From Gp6-AA40 sp035496255 (GTDB lineage Bacteria > Acidobacteriota > Vicinamibacteria > Vicinamibacterales > UBA2999), in contig DATJEU010000014.1 of assembly GCA_035496255.1 (NCBI GenBank), positions 88,150 to 152,149 on the forward strand: a DNA stretch of 64,000 nucleotides. The letters are read 5' to 3'. Position numbers and translations under genes: made by a program. The notes below the pieces were generated by a model, which worked only from the letters and a program-made list of their open reading frames with translations, made no database searches and was not told the DNA's origin. Positions 40,604-50,290 of the stretch are shown here, piece after piece. The first letter of the stretch is position 1. Each line of letters opens with the position of its first letter.

Positions 40604-41775
40604 CGCGTGATGATCGAGTCCTCGTCGGGAATGTCGGAGAGGGCGACGCGCAGGTTGCCCGCGTTCGTCGCATAGAGGAAGGCCGTCTTCATCGTGATCG
40701 TATCCGCGCGCACCAGCTTTTCGAGCTCGCCGTCGAAGTACTGCATGCCGTCGAGCTCGCCGTCGCGCATCGCGTCCACCAGCGAGCGCCCTTCGGATTC
40801 GCCCCGCTCGACGTATTCGCGCGTCCGCATCGTCGCCTTGAGGATTTCGAGCACGGCGACGCGGCCGCCTTCCTTCTTCGGCACCAGGCGTTGCGAAATG
40901 AAATAGCGGAACGAGGCGGCCAGCCGGCCGCGGATCGCCTGCTGATCGCCGCTCTCGAACGTCCCGACGATGCGTTCGACCGTTTTTGAGGCGTCGATCG
41001 TGTGCAGCGTCGAGAACACCAGATGCCCGGTTTCGGCAGCGGTCAGCGCGATCTCAATCGTTTCCCGATCGCGCATCTCGCCCACCAGGATCACCTTCGG
41101 CGCCTGACGCAGCGCCGCGCGCAGCGCCAGCGCGAACGTCGGCGTGTCGGCATGCAGCTCGCGCTGATGGACCGTCCCCTTCTTGTGGTTGTGCAGGAAT
41201 TCGATCGGGTCTTCAATCGTGAGAATGTGCTCGGCGCGCGTCTCGTTGATCAGATCGATGATCGCCGCCAGTGTGGACGACTTGCCCGATCCGGTTGGAC
41301 CCGTGACCAGGACGATGCCGTTCTTCAGCGTCGAAGCGTCGGCGATGCTTGCGGGCAGCGAGAGATCGGCGATCGACGGAATCTTCGAGGCGATGACCCG
41401 CATGATGATCGCGAACGATCCGCGCTGACGGAACACGTTGACGCGGAACCGGGCGGCGTCGGGCAAGGAATACGAGAGGTCGCAGGCGCCTTGATCCCGA
41501 AGCGTGTGCAACGCCTGCTGGTTGGCGCCAATCAGGTCCGCGGCGATGCGCTTGGTGTCTTCGGAGGTGAGCGCCGGCACTTCCGGTATCGCGACGCCGA
41601 CCAGCTCGCCGTGCTTTTCGACCTGGGGCGGCCTGCCCGGGGAGAACACGAGGTCGCTCACGCCCTTGCCGTCGGACACCATGCGCCGGATCACCTCGGG
41701 CGTCGGCAGTCGAGGCGAGGGTAACGGACCGAAGAGGTCGGCGCCGGCGGGCCCGGCGGTCAGGGATTCAGGCAT
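40600..41775 (-). CDS. pilT: PilT/PilU-type retraction ATPase
   Basis: 391 residues from ATG 41775. It has the secretion ATPase core: Walker A TGPTGSGKSST, Asp box ILTIEDPIEFLH, Walker B VILVGEMRDRETIEIAL and His box STLHTIDASKTVERI. The N-terminal PAS-like subdomain (GVSDLVFSPGRPP) is that of PilT. It would drive retraction of type IV pili. The residue order around the C-terminus differs from classical PilT, so a PilU-like or orphan PilT is possible. No other pilus gene lies in the window. Confidence 0.87.
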   Translation of the reverse strand: MPESLTAGPAGADLFGPLPSPRLPTPEVIRRMVSDGKGVSDLVFSPGRPPQVEKHGELVGVAIPEVPALTSEDTKRIAADLIGANQQALHTLRDQGACDLSYSLPDAARFRVNVFRQRGSFAIIMRVIASKIPSIADLSLPASIADASTLKNGIVLVTGPTGSGKSSTLAAIIDLINETRAEHILTIEDPIEFLHNHKKGTVHQRELHADTPTFALALRAALRQAPKVILVGEMRDRETIEIALTAAETGHLVFSTLHTIDASKTVERIVGTFESGDQQAIRGRLAASFRYFISQRLVPKKEGGRVAVLEILKATMRTREYVERGESEGRSLVDAMRDGELDGMQYFDGELEKLVRADTITMKTAFLYATNAGNLRVALSDIPDEDSIITR

Positions 41776-41862
41776 GGAAATGGGCAGATTATGTGTCGAT
41801 CCAGGGCCGGGTGGTTCGACGTGCTGATGCAGGCGCAAGAACAACCTGACCTGGAGGGTCCA

Positions 41863-42240
41863 ATGACACGCCGTCGCATCGGCTACATCCTCAGCGGGAT
41901 CGCGATTCTCTTTCTCTCGTTCGACACGGCGGTGAAGTTGCTGCACGCGGCGCCAGCAGTCCAGGCCAATGCGCAACTGGGCCTGCCCGAACCCCTTATT
42001 CTCGTCGTCGGGCTGATCGAGCTGGCCTGCCTGATCGCGTACGCGGTGCCGCCAACCGCTCTTATCGGCGCGGTCCTGTTCACCGGATACCTCGGTGGCG
42101 CCATTGCCCTGCAGTTGCGCGTCGGCAATCCCCTGCTCTCACATACCTTGTTTCCCACGTATGTGGCGGCGCTCATCTGGGGCGGCCTGCTCCTCCGCCA
42201 TCCACGCCTCGTGGGCATTCTGACAGGAGAACGCACATGA
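41863..42240 (+). CDS. DoxX-like small membrane protein
   Basis: 125 residues from ATG 41863, preceded by GGAGGG. Four hydrophobic helices in the DoxX-like pattern, with PLILVVGLIELACLIAYAVPPTALIGAVLFTGYLGGAIALQLR and NPLLSHTLFPTYVAALIWGGLLLR. The family function is unclear (some members are linked to quinones or redox stress). Its stop overlaps the YCII gene start (ATGA). DoxX-like and YCII genes often travel together. Confidence 0.82.
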   Translation: MTRRRIGYILSGIAILFLSFDTAVKLLHAAPAVQANAQLGLPEPLILVVGLIELACLIAYAVPPTALIGAVLFTGYLGGAIALQLRVGNPLLSHTLFPTYVAALIWGGLLLRHPRLVGILTGERT

Positions 42241-42629
42241 AATTCATGCTGATGATGCACGCGCCGCGCGGGACCGGCGACTGGGACGTCGCGAAATGGG
42301 CGCCCGCCGACGTCAGGGCCATGGTCGGTTTCATGCGCGATCTGAATGCGGACCTCAAGGCGAGGGGCGAGCTCGCCGGCGCCGAGGGCCTGACGCCGCC
42401 CGCCGGCGCGCGGATCGTCCGCGCTGGCGAGAACGGCACGCCGGTGGTGACCGATGGGCCGTTTGCCGAGACGAAGGAATTTCTCGCGGGCTTCTGGATC
42501 GTGGAATGCGCCTCGGCGGCACGGGCGTACGAGATCGCCGCGAGGGCGTCGTCGTGTCCCGGGCCGGGCGGCGCGTCGATGAACATCCCGATCGAGGTTC
42601 GCGCCGTCGGGAGCGCACCGGAGGTATAA
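42237..42629 (+). CDS. YCII-related protein
   Basis: 130 residues of the YCII/DGPF family: an N-terminal KFMLMMHAP strand and the signature VTDGPFAETKEFLAGFWIVE. Family members are small alpha-beta barrels, often encoded next to ECF sigma factors. No sigma gene follows here; an MFS transporter does, nine bases later. The start overlaps the DoxX-like gene. No specific reaction can be assigned. Confidence 0.85.
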   Translation: MKFMLMMHAPRGTGDWDVAKWAPADVRAMVGFMRDLNADLKARGELAGAEGLTPPAGARIVRAGENGTPVVTDGPFAETKEFLAGFWIVECASAARAYEIAARASSCPGPGGASMNIPIEVRAVGSAPEV

Positions 42630-42638
42630 CGTAGGCGC

Positions 42639-43919
42639 GTGAGCGTCGCGACCACTCCGAAGATCAACACGCCGGCGCAGGTCCTGTTCGCCAGCTTGAT
42701 CGGCACGACCATCGAATTCTTCGACTTCTACATCTTCGCGACTGCCGCCGTGCTGGTCTTTCCGAAGCTGTTCTTCCCCGCTTCGGATCCCGCCTCCGCA
42801 CGCCTGCAGTCGTTCGCCACGTTCGCCGTCGCGTTCCTGGCGCGGCCGATCGGCTCCGCGATCTTCGGCCACTTCGGCGATCGTGTCGGCCGCAAGGCGA
42901 CGCTGGTCGCAGCGCTGCTGACGATGGGCGCGTCTACCGTCGGAATCGGATTGTTGCCGACCTATGCATCGATCGGCCTCGCGGCGCCACTGCTCCTGGC
43001 CATGTGCCGCGTCGGTCAAGGCCTGGGCCTGGGCGGCGAGTGGGGCGGCGCCGTGTTGCTGGCGGTGGAGAACGCTCCCCCCGAGAAACGCGCGTGGTAC
43101 GGGATGTTTCCACAGCTCGGGGCACCGATCGGCTTCTTGTTCTCCGGCGGGGTGTTCCTCGCGCTCTCCACGTGGCTGACCGACGAGCAGTTTCTGTCGT
43201 TCGGGTGGCGCATTCCGTTCATCGCCAGCGCTGCGCTCGTCCTTCTTGGACTGTATGTGCGGCTCACAATCACCGAAACGCCGGTCTTTCAGGCGGCGCT
43301 CGCACGGGGCGAGCGGCGTGCGCGGGCACCGGTGGCGGTCGTGTTCAGGCGTCATGGCCGCACGGTCGTCGTCGGCGTGCTCGCGTCGCTCGCCACGTTC
43401 GTGCTGTTCTATCTGATGACCGTCTTCGCGCTGTCGTGGGGCACTACGGCGCTCGGCTACAGCCGCAATCAGTTCCTGATCCTTCAGTTGATCGGCATCG
43501 TGTTCTTCGGGATCACCATTCCGATGTCCGCACGAATAGCCGAAGGCGGCCGGCGGCAGACGCTGCTCTGGGTCAGCGTCGCGATCGCGGTGTTCGGCCT
43601 CGTGATGGCGCCCCTCTTGTCGGCCGGCTGGCTGGGCGCGCTGGCGACCATGATCGTGGGGTTATCGCTGATGGGGTTCACGTACGGCCCCCTCGGAACG
43701 GTCCTCTCGGAGCTCTTCCCCACCGAGGTCCGCTATACGGGCAGCTCGGTGACCTTCAATCTGGCCGGGATTTTCGGGGCCTCGCTCGCCCCCTACGCGG
43801 CAACCTGGCTCGCGCAGCGGTTTGGCCTGCAGTTTGTTGGGTACTACCTGGCGGCTGCCGCGATCCTGACGGTGGTCGGGCTGCTGGCGGTACCGGAAAC
43901 AAAGGACGAGTTGCTCTGA
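42639..43919 (+). CDS. MFS transporter (metabolite:H+ symporter type)
   Basis: 426 residues, twelve predicted TM helices, GTG start. The motif GHFGDRVGRKATL between helices 2 and 3 and GLGLGGEWGGAVLLAVENAPPEKRAWYG in helix 4 and the loop are typical of the ProP/KgtP/ShiA metabolite symporter branch. The substrate is probably a small organic acid or osmolyte but is not resolved. It is the third gene of the DoxX-like/YCII unit. Confidence 0.9.
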   Translation: MSVATTPKINTPAQVLFASLIGTTIEFFDFYIFATAAVLVFPKLFFPASDPASARLQSFATFAVAFLARPIGSAIFGHFGDRVGRKATLVAALLTMGASTVGIGLLPTYASIGLAAPLLLAMCRVGQGLGLGGEWGGAVLLAVENAPPEKRAWYGMFPQLGAPIGFLFSGGVFLALSTWLTDEQFLSFGWRIPFIASAALVLLGLYVRLTITETPVFQAALARGERRARAPVAVVFRRHGRTVVVGVLASLATFVLFYLMTVFALSWGTTALGYSRNQFLILQLIGIVFFGITIPMSARIAEGGRRQTLLWVSVAIAVFGLVMAPLLSAGWLGALATMIVGLSLMGFTYGPLGTVLSELFPTEVRYTGSSVTFNLAGIFGASLAPYAATWLAQRFGLQFVGYYLAAAAILTVVGLLAVPETKDELL

Positions 43920-44139
43920 GGTTCTTCGGTGGATTTTCGCTATCGGATCGATTGTCGCACCCCTGAAAAGTTCGTTATCCTATTTAACCCACAGTGTTTT
44001 ACCGGGAGTTTCCGTCAGACTCCCCGATCGGCCCTATTGGAACTGGTATGCGGCGGCGGTATCAGTTGTCGTAATAACGAGAAGACCCCGTTACAAACGA
44101 GGTAACTCGAGTGTGGTCGCAGTTATTCCGGAGCGCTTG
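43920..44139 (+). other. Intergenic region before DUF1592 operon
   Basis: 220 bases. It contains a possible sigma-70 promoter (TTGTCG 43952-43957, 18 bases, TATCCT 43976-43981) and a small hairpin GGGAGT/ACTCCC at 44004-44024. A GTTAC/GTAAC repeat lies at 44090-44106. The promoter is weakly supported. Transcription is expected rightward into the DUF1592 gene. Confidence 0.3.
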
Positions 44140-46833
44140 ATGACCAATCGATCATTCCTACTCGGCTGCTTGGCGACGCTGTTGCTCGCCGTGGCCGTCG
44201 CTGCGCAAACAGCGGCGCCCCAGCAGCAGCCGCGCCCGAGCCGCGCGGTCCCCGCGACACGCGCGCAGAAACCGGCAGCACCCGCGCCAGCGGTCAAGCG
44301 GGTTGCGGCGACAGCGCAGTCCTCCACGTCCACGATGACTGCTGACGACGAGCGCAAGCTGCTCAACACGTACTGTGTCTCGTGCCACAACGAGAAAGCC
44401 AAAGCGGCGCTGGATTCGTCGCGCAAGCTCCAAATCGATGCCCTGGATCCGGGTAACGTTCACAAGGACGGCGAGAAGTGGGAGCTGATTGTGCGGAAGC
44501 TTCGCGCCGGCATGATGCCGCCAGCCGGCATCAAGCGGCCGGAGCCCGCGGTGTACGACTCGATGATCTCGTATGTCGAACGCGAGCTCGACAAGAACGC
44601 GCCGCCGTACATGCCGCCGCCGGGCCTGCACCGCTTGAACCGGACCGAATACGCGAACATGGTTCACGACCTGCTGGACCTGGACATCGACCCCAGTCAG
44701 TACCTTCCGTCCGACGACTCGACGAGCGGCTTCGACAACATCACCGCCGCACTCGGCCTGTCTTCGACGCTGGTCGAAGCGTATGGCAATGCGGCCCAGA
44801 AGATCAGCCGTCTCGCGCTGGCTGAAGCCGAAGCACCGACACTGAAGGTCTATCGCACGCCGGAAGACACCTCGCAGGACTACCACGTCGAGGGCCTGCC
44901 GTTCGGCACGCGCGGCGGCCTGCTGGTCGATCACCTGTTCCCGTCGGACGGTGAGTACCAAATCACGGTCACGCCGATCTTCGGCGACAACATGTCGCCC
45001 ACCGGGTTCGGATCCGTGCCGTGCGAGAAGCTCGAGATCCTGCTGGACAACGAACGCGTCGACCTCATGAACTGGAACGGCGGCGGGCGCAACACACCGA
45101 CGAACTGCGGCGGCGAGGCCCCGGCGCGCGGCCAGGGTGCCGGGCCGAACGGCGCCGCGGCGCCGCGCGGAGCCGGAGGCTTCGGTGGCCGCGGTGGCGG
45201 TAAGCCGATGCAGGTCAAGGTCAAAGTGACCGCGGGCGAGCACAGCATCGGGGCCACGTTCCTCGCCACGAACTTCGCGCCGTTGCTCGATCTCGATCAG
45301 CACTTCATGCGCTCGACACTGCAGACCGGTCCGACGCCGGGGTACACGTTCTTCCCGCACGTCGGCACGATCCGCATCGAGGGTCCGTTCAACGCGGTCG
45401 CGGCGAAGACCTCGCCCAGCCGCAGCCGGATTTTCATCTGCACGCCGGCGACGCCCGCACAAGAAGCGCCGTGCGCGCGCCGGATCATCACCAGCCTCGT
45501 GACCAAGGCATTCCGCCGTCCGGCGAAGGCGAGCGACGTCGACACGATGATGGAGTTCTACAAGTTCGGCCGGCAGGACGGTGGGAAGTTCGACGACGGC
45601 ATCGAGATGGTGCTGTCGCGCATCCTCGCGTCGCCGCAGTTCATCTACCGCATCGAAGAAGAACCGGCAGGTGTGAAGCCGGGAACGCCGTATCGCATCA
45701 CCGATATCGATCTCGCGTCGCGGCTCTCCTTCTTCCTCTGGAGCACCGGGCCCGACGACCAGCTCCTGAAAGTCGCGGCGGCGAACCGGCTGCACGAGCC
45801 AGCCGTGCTCGAACAGCAGGTGCGCCGGATGTTGAAGGACCCGAAAGCGGAGGCGCTCTCGGTCAACTTCGCCGGCCAGTGGCTGAACCTGCGCGGGTTG
45901 TCGGCTGACAGTCCGCTGCCGCTGATCTATCCCGACTTCGACGATCCGCTGCGTCAAGCGATGCGGAAGGAAGTGGAGCTCCTCTTCGAGAGCATCATCC
46001 GCGAGGATCGTCCGGTGACCGAGCTGCTCGATGCCAACTACACGTTCGTCAACGAGCGCCTCGCCAAGCACTACGGCATTCCGAATGTCTACGGCAGTCA
46101 GTTCCGCCGCGTCGAACTGCCGAAGGATATGGACTTCCGCCGGGGCCTTCTCGGCAAGGGGTCGTACCTCGTGACCAGCGCCAAGCCGGAACGGACGGCG
46201 CCAACCGTGCGCGGCAAGTGGATCATGACGAACATCCTCGGCATGAGCCCGCCGGACCCGCCGCCCGACGTGCCGCCGCTGCCGCCGCGCGCCGCGGACC
46301 CGAACGCCAAGGAGCCGACGATGCGCCAGAAGATGGAGACGCATCGCGTCCGCCAGGACTGCACGCAGTGCCACAGCATGATGGACCCGATCGGATTCTC
46401 GCTCGAGAACTTCGACGGCATCGGCCTCTGGCGCAGCCACGACGAGGGACAGGACATCAACCCGGTCGCACAGTTGTTCGACGGGACGAAGGTGACGGGC
46501 CCATCGGATACGCGCAACTGGATCGTGTCAAAGTACTCGAACCAGTTCGTGCAGGTCGCGACCGAAAAGCTGCTGGTCTACGCGCTCGGTCGCGGGAAGG
46601 ATTGGCAGGACATGCCGCTCATCCGCTCGATTCAGCGGGATGCCATCAAGAACGGAGACAAGTTCTCATCCATCGTCCTCGGCGTGGTGAAGAGCAAGCC
46701 GTTCCAGATGAATATCAAGATGTCGACGCCGGCCAATACGGCGCAGACGGCCGACGCCCGTCCCTCGACCCGTACTCGGGAAGCCCTGAAGACGGCCGAA
46801 GGGCGTATTCATAGCGTCAGGGAGAACAACTAA
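44140..46833 (+). CDS. DUF1592/DUF1588-type secreted cytochrome-like protein
   Basis: 897 residues from ATG 44140 (GGAG seven bases upstream) with a signal peptide. An N-terminal heme-binding CVSCH lies near residue 77, then the PSD1-type domain string DUF1587-1595-1592-1588-1585: LHRLNRTEYANMVHDLLDLDI, LVTKAFRRPA, DLASRLSFFLWSTGPDD, FRRGLLGKGSYLVTSAKPERTAPTVRG, and a second heme motif DCTQCHSMMDPIGFSLENFD. A Gly/Ala/Pro-rich insertion (about residues 327-355) is low complexity. Such proteins are common in Acidobacteriota and Planctomycetota and always pair with a DUF1552 protein. Biochemical role unknown, periplasmic redox likely. Confidence 0.9.
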   Translation: MTNRSFLLGCLATLLLAVAVAAQTAAPQQQPRPSRAVPATRAQKPAAPAPAVKRVAATAQSSTSTMTADDERKLLNTYCVSCHNEKAKAALDSSRKLQIDALDPGNVHKDGEKWELIVRKLRAGMMPPAGIKRPEPAVYDSMISYVERELDKNAPPYMPPPGLHRLNRTEYANMVHDLLDLDIDPSQYLPSDDSTSGFDNITAALGLSSTLVEAYGNAAQKISRLALAEAEAPTLKVYRTPEDTSQDYHVEGLPFGTRGGLLVDHLFPSDGEYQITVTPIFGDNMSPTGFGSVPCEKLEILLDNERVDLMNWNGGGRNTPTNCGGEAPARGQGAGPNGAAAPRGAGGFGGRGGGKPMQVKVKVTAGEHSIGATFLATNFAPLLDLDQHFMRSTLQTGPTPGYTFFPHVGTIRIEGPFNAVAAKTSPSRSRIFICTPATPAQEAPCARRIITSLVTKAFRRPAKASDVDTMMEFYKFGRQDGGKFDDGIEMVLSRILASPQFIYRIEEEPAGVKPGTPYRITDIDLASRLSFFLWSTGPDDQLLKVAAANRLHEPAVLEQQVRRMLKDPKAEALSVNFAGQWLNLRGLSADSPLPLIYPDFDDPLRQAMRKEVELLFESIIREDRPVTELLDANYTFVNERLAKHYGIPNVYGSQFRRVELPKDMDFRRGLLGKGSYLVTSAKPERTAPTVRGKWIMTNILGMSPPDPPPDVPPLPPRAADPNAKEPTMRQKMETHRVRQDCTQCHSMMDPIGFSLENFDGIGLWRSHDEGQDINPVAQLFDGTKVTGPSDTRNWIVSKYSNQFVQVATEKLLVYALGRGKDWQDMPLIRSIQRDAIKNGDKFSSIVLGVVKSKPFQMNIKMSTPANTAQTADARPSTRTREALKTAEGRIHSVRENN

Positions 46834-46835
46834 CC

Positions 46836-48248
46836 ATGTCGTTCATCACAAAGAAGCACCTTCCGCGGCGAACCTTTCTCAAGGGCGCCGGCATCACGCT
46901 GGCGCTCCCGCTGCTGGAATCGATGATTCCGGCATCGACGGCGTTCGCGCAGACCGTCGCCGCGCAGCGACCGACCCGTTTCATGGGGATCTTCTTCCCG
47001 CATGGGATGGCGCCGGGCTACTGGGAGCCGAAGGGGGCAACGCTCGACACGCTGCCGTTCATCATGGAACCGCTGCGGAACGTGAAGGACCAGACGGTCA
47101 TCATCAAAGGCCTGTGGTCGAAGTCGGCGGAACCGCCTGAGGGAACGACGGGTTCGGACCACTGGGTGGCGGCCGCGTATCTCACCGGCATCAAGCCGAA
47201 GAAGACCGCCGGGTCGGATGCCAACGTCGGCAGTGCAACCGTCGATCAGCAGATCGCGACGAAGATCGGCCAGGAGTCGCTCCTCCCGTCGCTGCAGTTG
47301 GCCTGCGAGGATCCGAATTCGAGCTCGAGCAACTGCGGTGAGGGTTACAGCTGCTCGTACACGAACTCGATTTCGTGGATCGAACTGCCGCCGGAAACGG
47401 GTCCTGGCGCGACGCCTGGCGTGCGCACCAGCCCGCTGCCGATGGAGCTGAATCCACAAGTGGTGTTCGAGCGCCTGTTCGGCTCCGGCGCAACCCCGGA
47501 AGTGCGGGCAGCCCGCATGAAGCAGAGTCGCAGCATTCTGGATTCGGTGACCAAGGAGCTCGCGAGCTTGCGGCGCGACCTGCCGCCGGCGGACATCCAG
47601 ACGCTGAACCAGTACACCGAGGAAATCGCCGAAATCGAACGCCGCATCCAGTTGGCGGGCAAGGCCTCGGGCAACGTGCCGGAAATGGACCTGCCCCCGG
47701 GCATTCCGGAGCAGTTCGACGAGCACATCAAGCTGCACGCGAAGCTGGTCACGCTGGCCTTCAAAGCGGACATCACCCGTGTGGCCACGCTGCTCGGCGC
47801 GCGCGACCTCACCAGTCGCGCGTATCCGTTCCCGAAGGGCGAATGGTTCCCCGACGGCGGCACGAGCGTCAGCTTCCACGGCGGGTCGCACCACCAGGAC
47901 GATCCGGTGCAGATCAAACGCTACTCGCTGCTCAACCGGTATCACGTCTCCACGCTCGCATATCTCGCAGAGCAGTTGAAGGCAACGCCGGATGGCGACG
48001 GCACGCTCCTCGATCATTCGCTGATTGCCTACGGCACGAACATGGGCAACTCGAACCAGCATCAGCACTACGATGTGCCGCACATCCTCATCGGCGGCGC
48101 GAGCGGACAGCTGAAGGGTGGTCGATCCCTCGAGTTCGAGCGAAAGACAGTGACCACGGGCAACCTCCTCGTCAGCCTGCTGAGCATGTACGGTATCGAC
48201 AAGAAGCAGCAGGGTGACAGCACCGGGCCACTTGCTGGCCTGGTGTAA
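46836..48248 (+). CDS. DUF1552 protein with twin-arginine signal
   Basis: 470 residues. The N-terminus has RRTFLKGAGITLALPLLES, a Tat-type signal ending near AFAQ, so it is exported folded. The DUF1552 body includes FMGIFFPHGMAPGYWEPKG, DHWVAAAYLTG and VSFHGGSHHQDD, with YGTNMGNSNQHQHYDVPHILIG resembling an alkaline phosphatase/sulfatase-like fold. It starts three bases after the DUF1592 gene, as in many genomes. Enzyme activity is not established. Confidence 0.9.
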   Translation: MSFITKKHLPRRTFLKGAGITLALPLLESMIPASTAFAQTVAAQRPTRFMGIFFPHGMAPGYWEPKGATLDTLPFIMEPLRNVKDQTVIIKGLWSKSAEPPEGTTGSDHWVAAAYLTGIKPKKTAGSDANVGSATVDQQIATKIGQESLLPSLQLACEDPNSSSSNCGEGYSCSYTNSISWIELPPETGPGATPGVRTSPLPMELNPQVVFERLFGSGATPEVRAARMKQSRSILDSVTKELASLRRDLPPADIQTLNQYTEEIAEIERRIQLAGKASGNVPEMDLPPGIPEQFDEHIKLHAKLVTLAFKADITRVATLLGARDLTSRAYPFPKGEWFPDGGTSVSFHGGSHHQDDPVQIKRYSLLNRYHVSTLAYLAEQLKATPDGDGTLLDHSLIAYGTNMGNSNQHQHYDVPHILIGGASGQLKGGRSLEFERKTVTTGNLLVSLLSMYGIDKKQQGDSTGPLAGLV

Positions 48249-48264
48249 ACGACCAGGAGCCGCA

Positions 48265-50280
48265 ATGCCACGCACGATTCTTGGGAGCGCCGTTCTGGCG
48301 CTCCTCTTTTTTTCGACCAGCGCCTTCGCCGCGCCGGCCAGCAAGTCGGCCGTCGCAGACGCCGCCGCAAAGGGAGACCGGGCGGCGGTTCGCACCCTGA
48401 TTCAGCAGAAGGCCGACGTCAATGCGCCGCAGACCGACGGTGCGACCGCCATGCACTGGGCGGTGTACCGGGAAGATGCGGAACTTGTCGACACGCTGAT
48501 CCGGGCCGGGGCCGACGTGAAAGTCGCCAATCGCGACGGCATGACGCCGTTGATGATGGCGGCGCTGTACGGCAATGCCGCGATCGTCGGCAAGCTGTTG
48601 AAGGCCGGCGCCGACCCCAAGTCGCTCGGACCGAACGGCGAGACGATGCTGATGTTCGCGGCGCGCAATGGCAACCCGGACGCCGTAAAGGTGCTGATCG
48701 AAGCCGGCGTCGACGTCAATGCAAAGGAACACCTGCGGCAGACGACCGCGTTGATGTGGGCTGCCGAACAGAAGCATCCGGAAGCCGTAAAGGTGCTGCT
48801 CGCCAATGGCGCTGACCCGTCAGTCCGATCCGGGATCGCCGGGACGCCGCGCAACTACATGGCGAATCGTGTGAATACCAGAACGGTTGAGCTCGCCGCG
48901 GAGCGCTATAAGCGCGCCATCGCGGCAGGCCGTACGTACGAGGAAGAGCTCGCCGTCGAACAGCGTGAGGGTCGCGACCTCGGCGGCCAGCGCGGTTTCC
49001 AGCCGGTCGATGCCAATGGGAATCCGGCGGCCGGAGGCGCTGCGGCCGGTGGTCAGGCGCCTCCAGCCGCGCAGGCTGGCCGTCCGACAGGAGCCGCAGC
49101 CCAGGGTGGGGGGCAGCAGGGTGGCGGCCCCCGCGGGCGTGGCGCGGGCCAGAACGGGGCTGCCGCGGGCCGGCAGGCCGGTGCCCGTCAGGGTGGCGCC
49201 CGGCAGGCCGGACAGGCCGGAGCAGCGGCGGCAGCCGATGCGGCTGACGCTGACGCTGACGCTGACCCGATCGTTCAGGCCGGACTCGTCGGTAACGAGG
49301 GCGGCGGCCTGACGGCACTTGTGTTCGCGGCGCGCGAAGGCGACCTGGACAGCGCGAAGGCTCTGCTCGACGGTGGCGCCAACATCAACGAGGTGACCAA
49401 CTACGGGTGGACGCCGCTCCTCACCGCGGTCAACAACCGCCACTACCTGCTGGCGAAGATGCTGCTCGAGCGCGGCGCCGATCCCAACAAGGCGAACAAC
49501 GGTGGCTGGACGCCGCTCTACCTCGCGACCGACAACCGCAACATCGAGGGCGGCGATTATCCGGTGGCCAAGGGCGATATGGACACCCTCGAGTTCATCA
49601 CGTTCCTGCTGGACAAGGGTGCCAACCCGAACACGCCGATTCACCTGAACACGCTGACGCGGACCATCTTCACCATGCAGTGGTTCTTCGAAGATGGCGC
49701 GACCCCGTTCGTGCGCGCCTCGCAGTCGAGCGACACGGCACTGATGAAGCTGCTGCTGCAGCGCGGCGCCGACCCGAAGCTCAAGACCGCGTACGGCGAC
49801 ACCGCGCTCACCGCCTGCGCCGGGATTGGCTGGGTGGAGGGCGTCACCTACGAGCGCTCGGCGAAGGAGAACGTCGAGGCCGTCCGGATGCTGCTGCAGT
49901 TGGGGCTCGGTCCGAACGACGCGAACCAGGACGGCCGCACGCCGCTGATGGGCGCGGCGCTCAAGGGTCGCGCGGAAGTGATTCAACTCCTCGTGGATGC
50001 CGGCGCGAAGATCGATCAGCGCGATCACGGCAGCCGCGACACCGACAAGGTCGGCTCGCTCCTGGCCGGACACACGTGGGAAGCACTTGATTACGCCGAC
50101 GGCCTCGTGCGCACCGGCGTGCAGTCAGCGGTACAGCGTCCCGAAGCAGCCGCACTGCTGCGCAAGCTGCTGATGGAGCGCGGCCTCCCGGTGCCGCCAC
50201 CGAATCGCGTCGTCGACTCCATCTGTGTCGTGGCGCTGTGCGCCGAGCGCACACCGGACCCGCCGAAGACGCAGAACTAA
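48265..50280 (+). CDS. Secreted ankyrin-repeat protein with low-complexity insert
   Basis: 671 residues from ATG 48265 (AGGAG nine bases upstream) with a signal peptide (LGSAVLALLFFSTSAFA). Ankyrin repeats fill residues ~30-210 (GATAMHWAVYREDAELVDTLIRAGADV; GMTPLMMAALYGNAAIVGKLLKAGADP) and ~345-640 (GWTPLLTAVNNRHYLLAKMLLERGADP). Between them lies a Gly/Gln/Ala/Arg-rich disordered stretch with an Ala-Asp run encoded by a GCTGAC microsatellite. The C-terminus ends with a conserved-looking Cys pair (SICVVALC). It follows DUF1552 by 16 bases, so the three genes form an operon. It is probably a periplasmic binding scaffold. Confidence 0.85.
   Translation: MPRTILGSAVLALLFFSTSAFAAPASKSAVADAAAKGDRAAVRTLIQQKADVNAPQTDGATAMHWAVYREDAELVDTLIRAGADVKVANRDGMTPLMMAALYGNAAIVGKLLKAGADPKSLGPNGETMLMFAARNGNPDAVKVLIEAGVDVNAKEHLRQTTALMWAAEQKHPEAVKVLLANGADPSVRSGIAGTPRNYMANRVNTRTVELAAERYKRAIAAGRTYEEELAVEQREGRDLGGQRGFQPVDANGNPAAGGAAAGGQAPPAAQAGRPTGAAAQGGGQQGGGPRGRGAGQNGAAAGRQAGARQGGARQAGQAGAAAAADAADADADADPIVQAGLVGNEGGGLTALVFAAREGDLDSAKALLDGGANINEVTNYGWTPLLTAVNNRHYLLAKMLLERGADPNKANNGGWTPLYLATDNRNIEGGDYPVAKGDMDTLEFITFLLDKGANPNTPIHLNTLTRTIFTMQWFFEDGATPFVRASQSSDTALMKLLLQRGADPKLKTAYGDTALTACAGIGWVEGVTYERSAKENVEAVRMLLQLGLGPNDANQDGRTPLMGAALKGRAEVIQLLVDAGAKIDQRDHGSRDTDKVGSLLAGHTWEALDYADGLVRTGVQSAVQRPEAAALLRKLLMERGLPVPPPNRVVDSICVVALCAERTPDPPKTQN
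49243..49266 (+). repeat. GCTGAC microsatellite (four copies)
   Basis: Four perfect tandem copies of GCTGAC inside the ankyrin gene encode Ala-Asp repeats in the disordered linker. Six-base units keep the frame, so copy-number change would alter linker length only. Confidence 0.8.
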
Positions 50281-50290
50281 CTCGCGTCCA

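Noticed and set aside
44158..46440. 760-codon minus-strand frame opposite the DUF1592 gene
   Set aside because: No recognisable domain and wholly antisense to a clear multi-domain protein.
49243..49266. CRISPR-like direct repeats
   Set aside because: It is a simple 6-base microsatellite inside a coding linker with no spacers.
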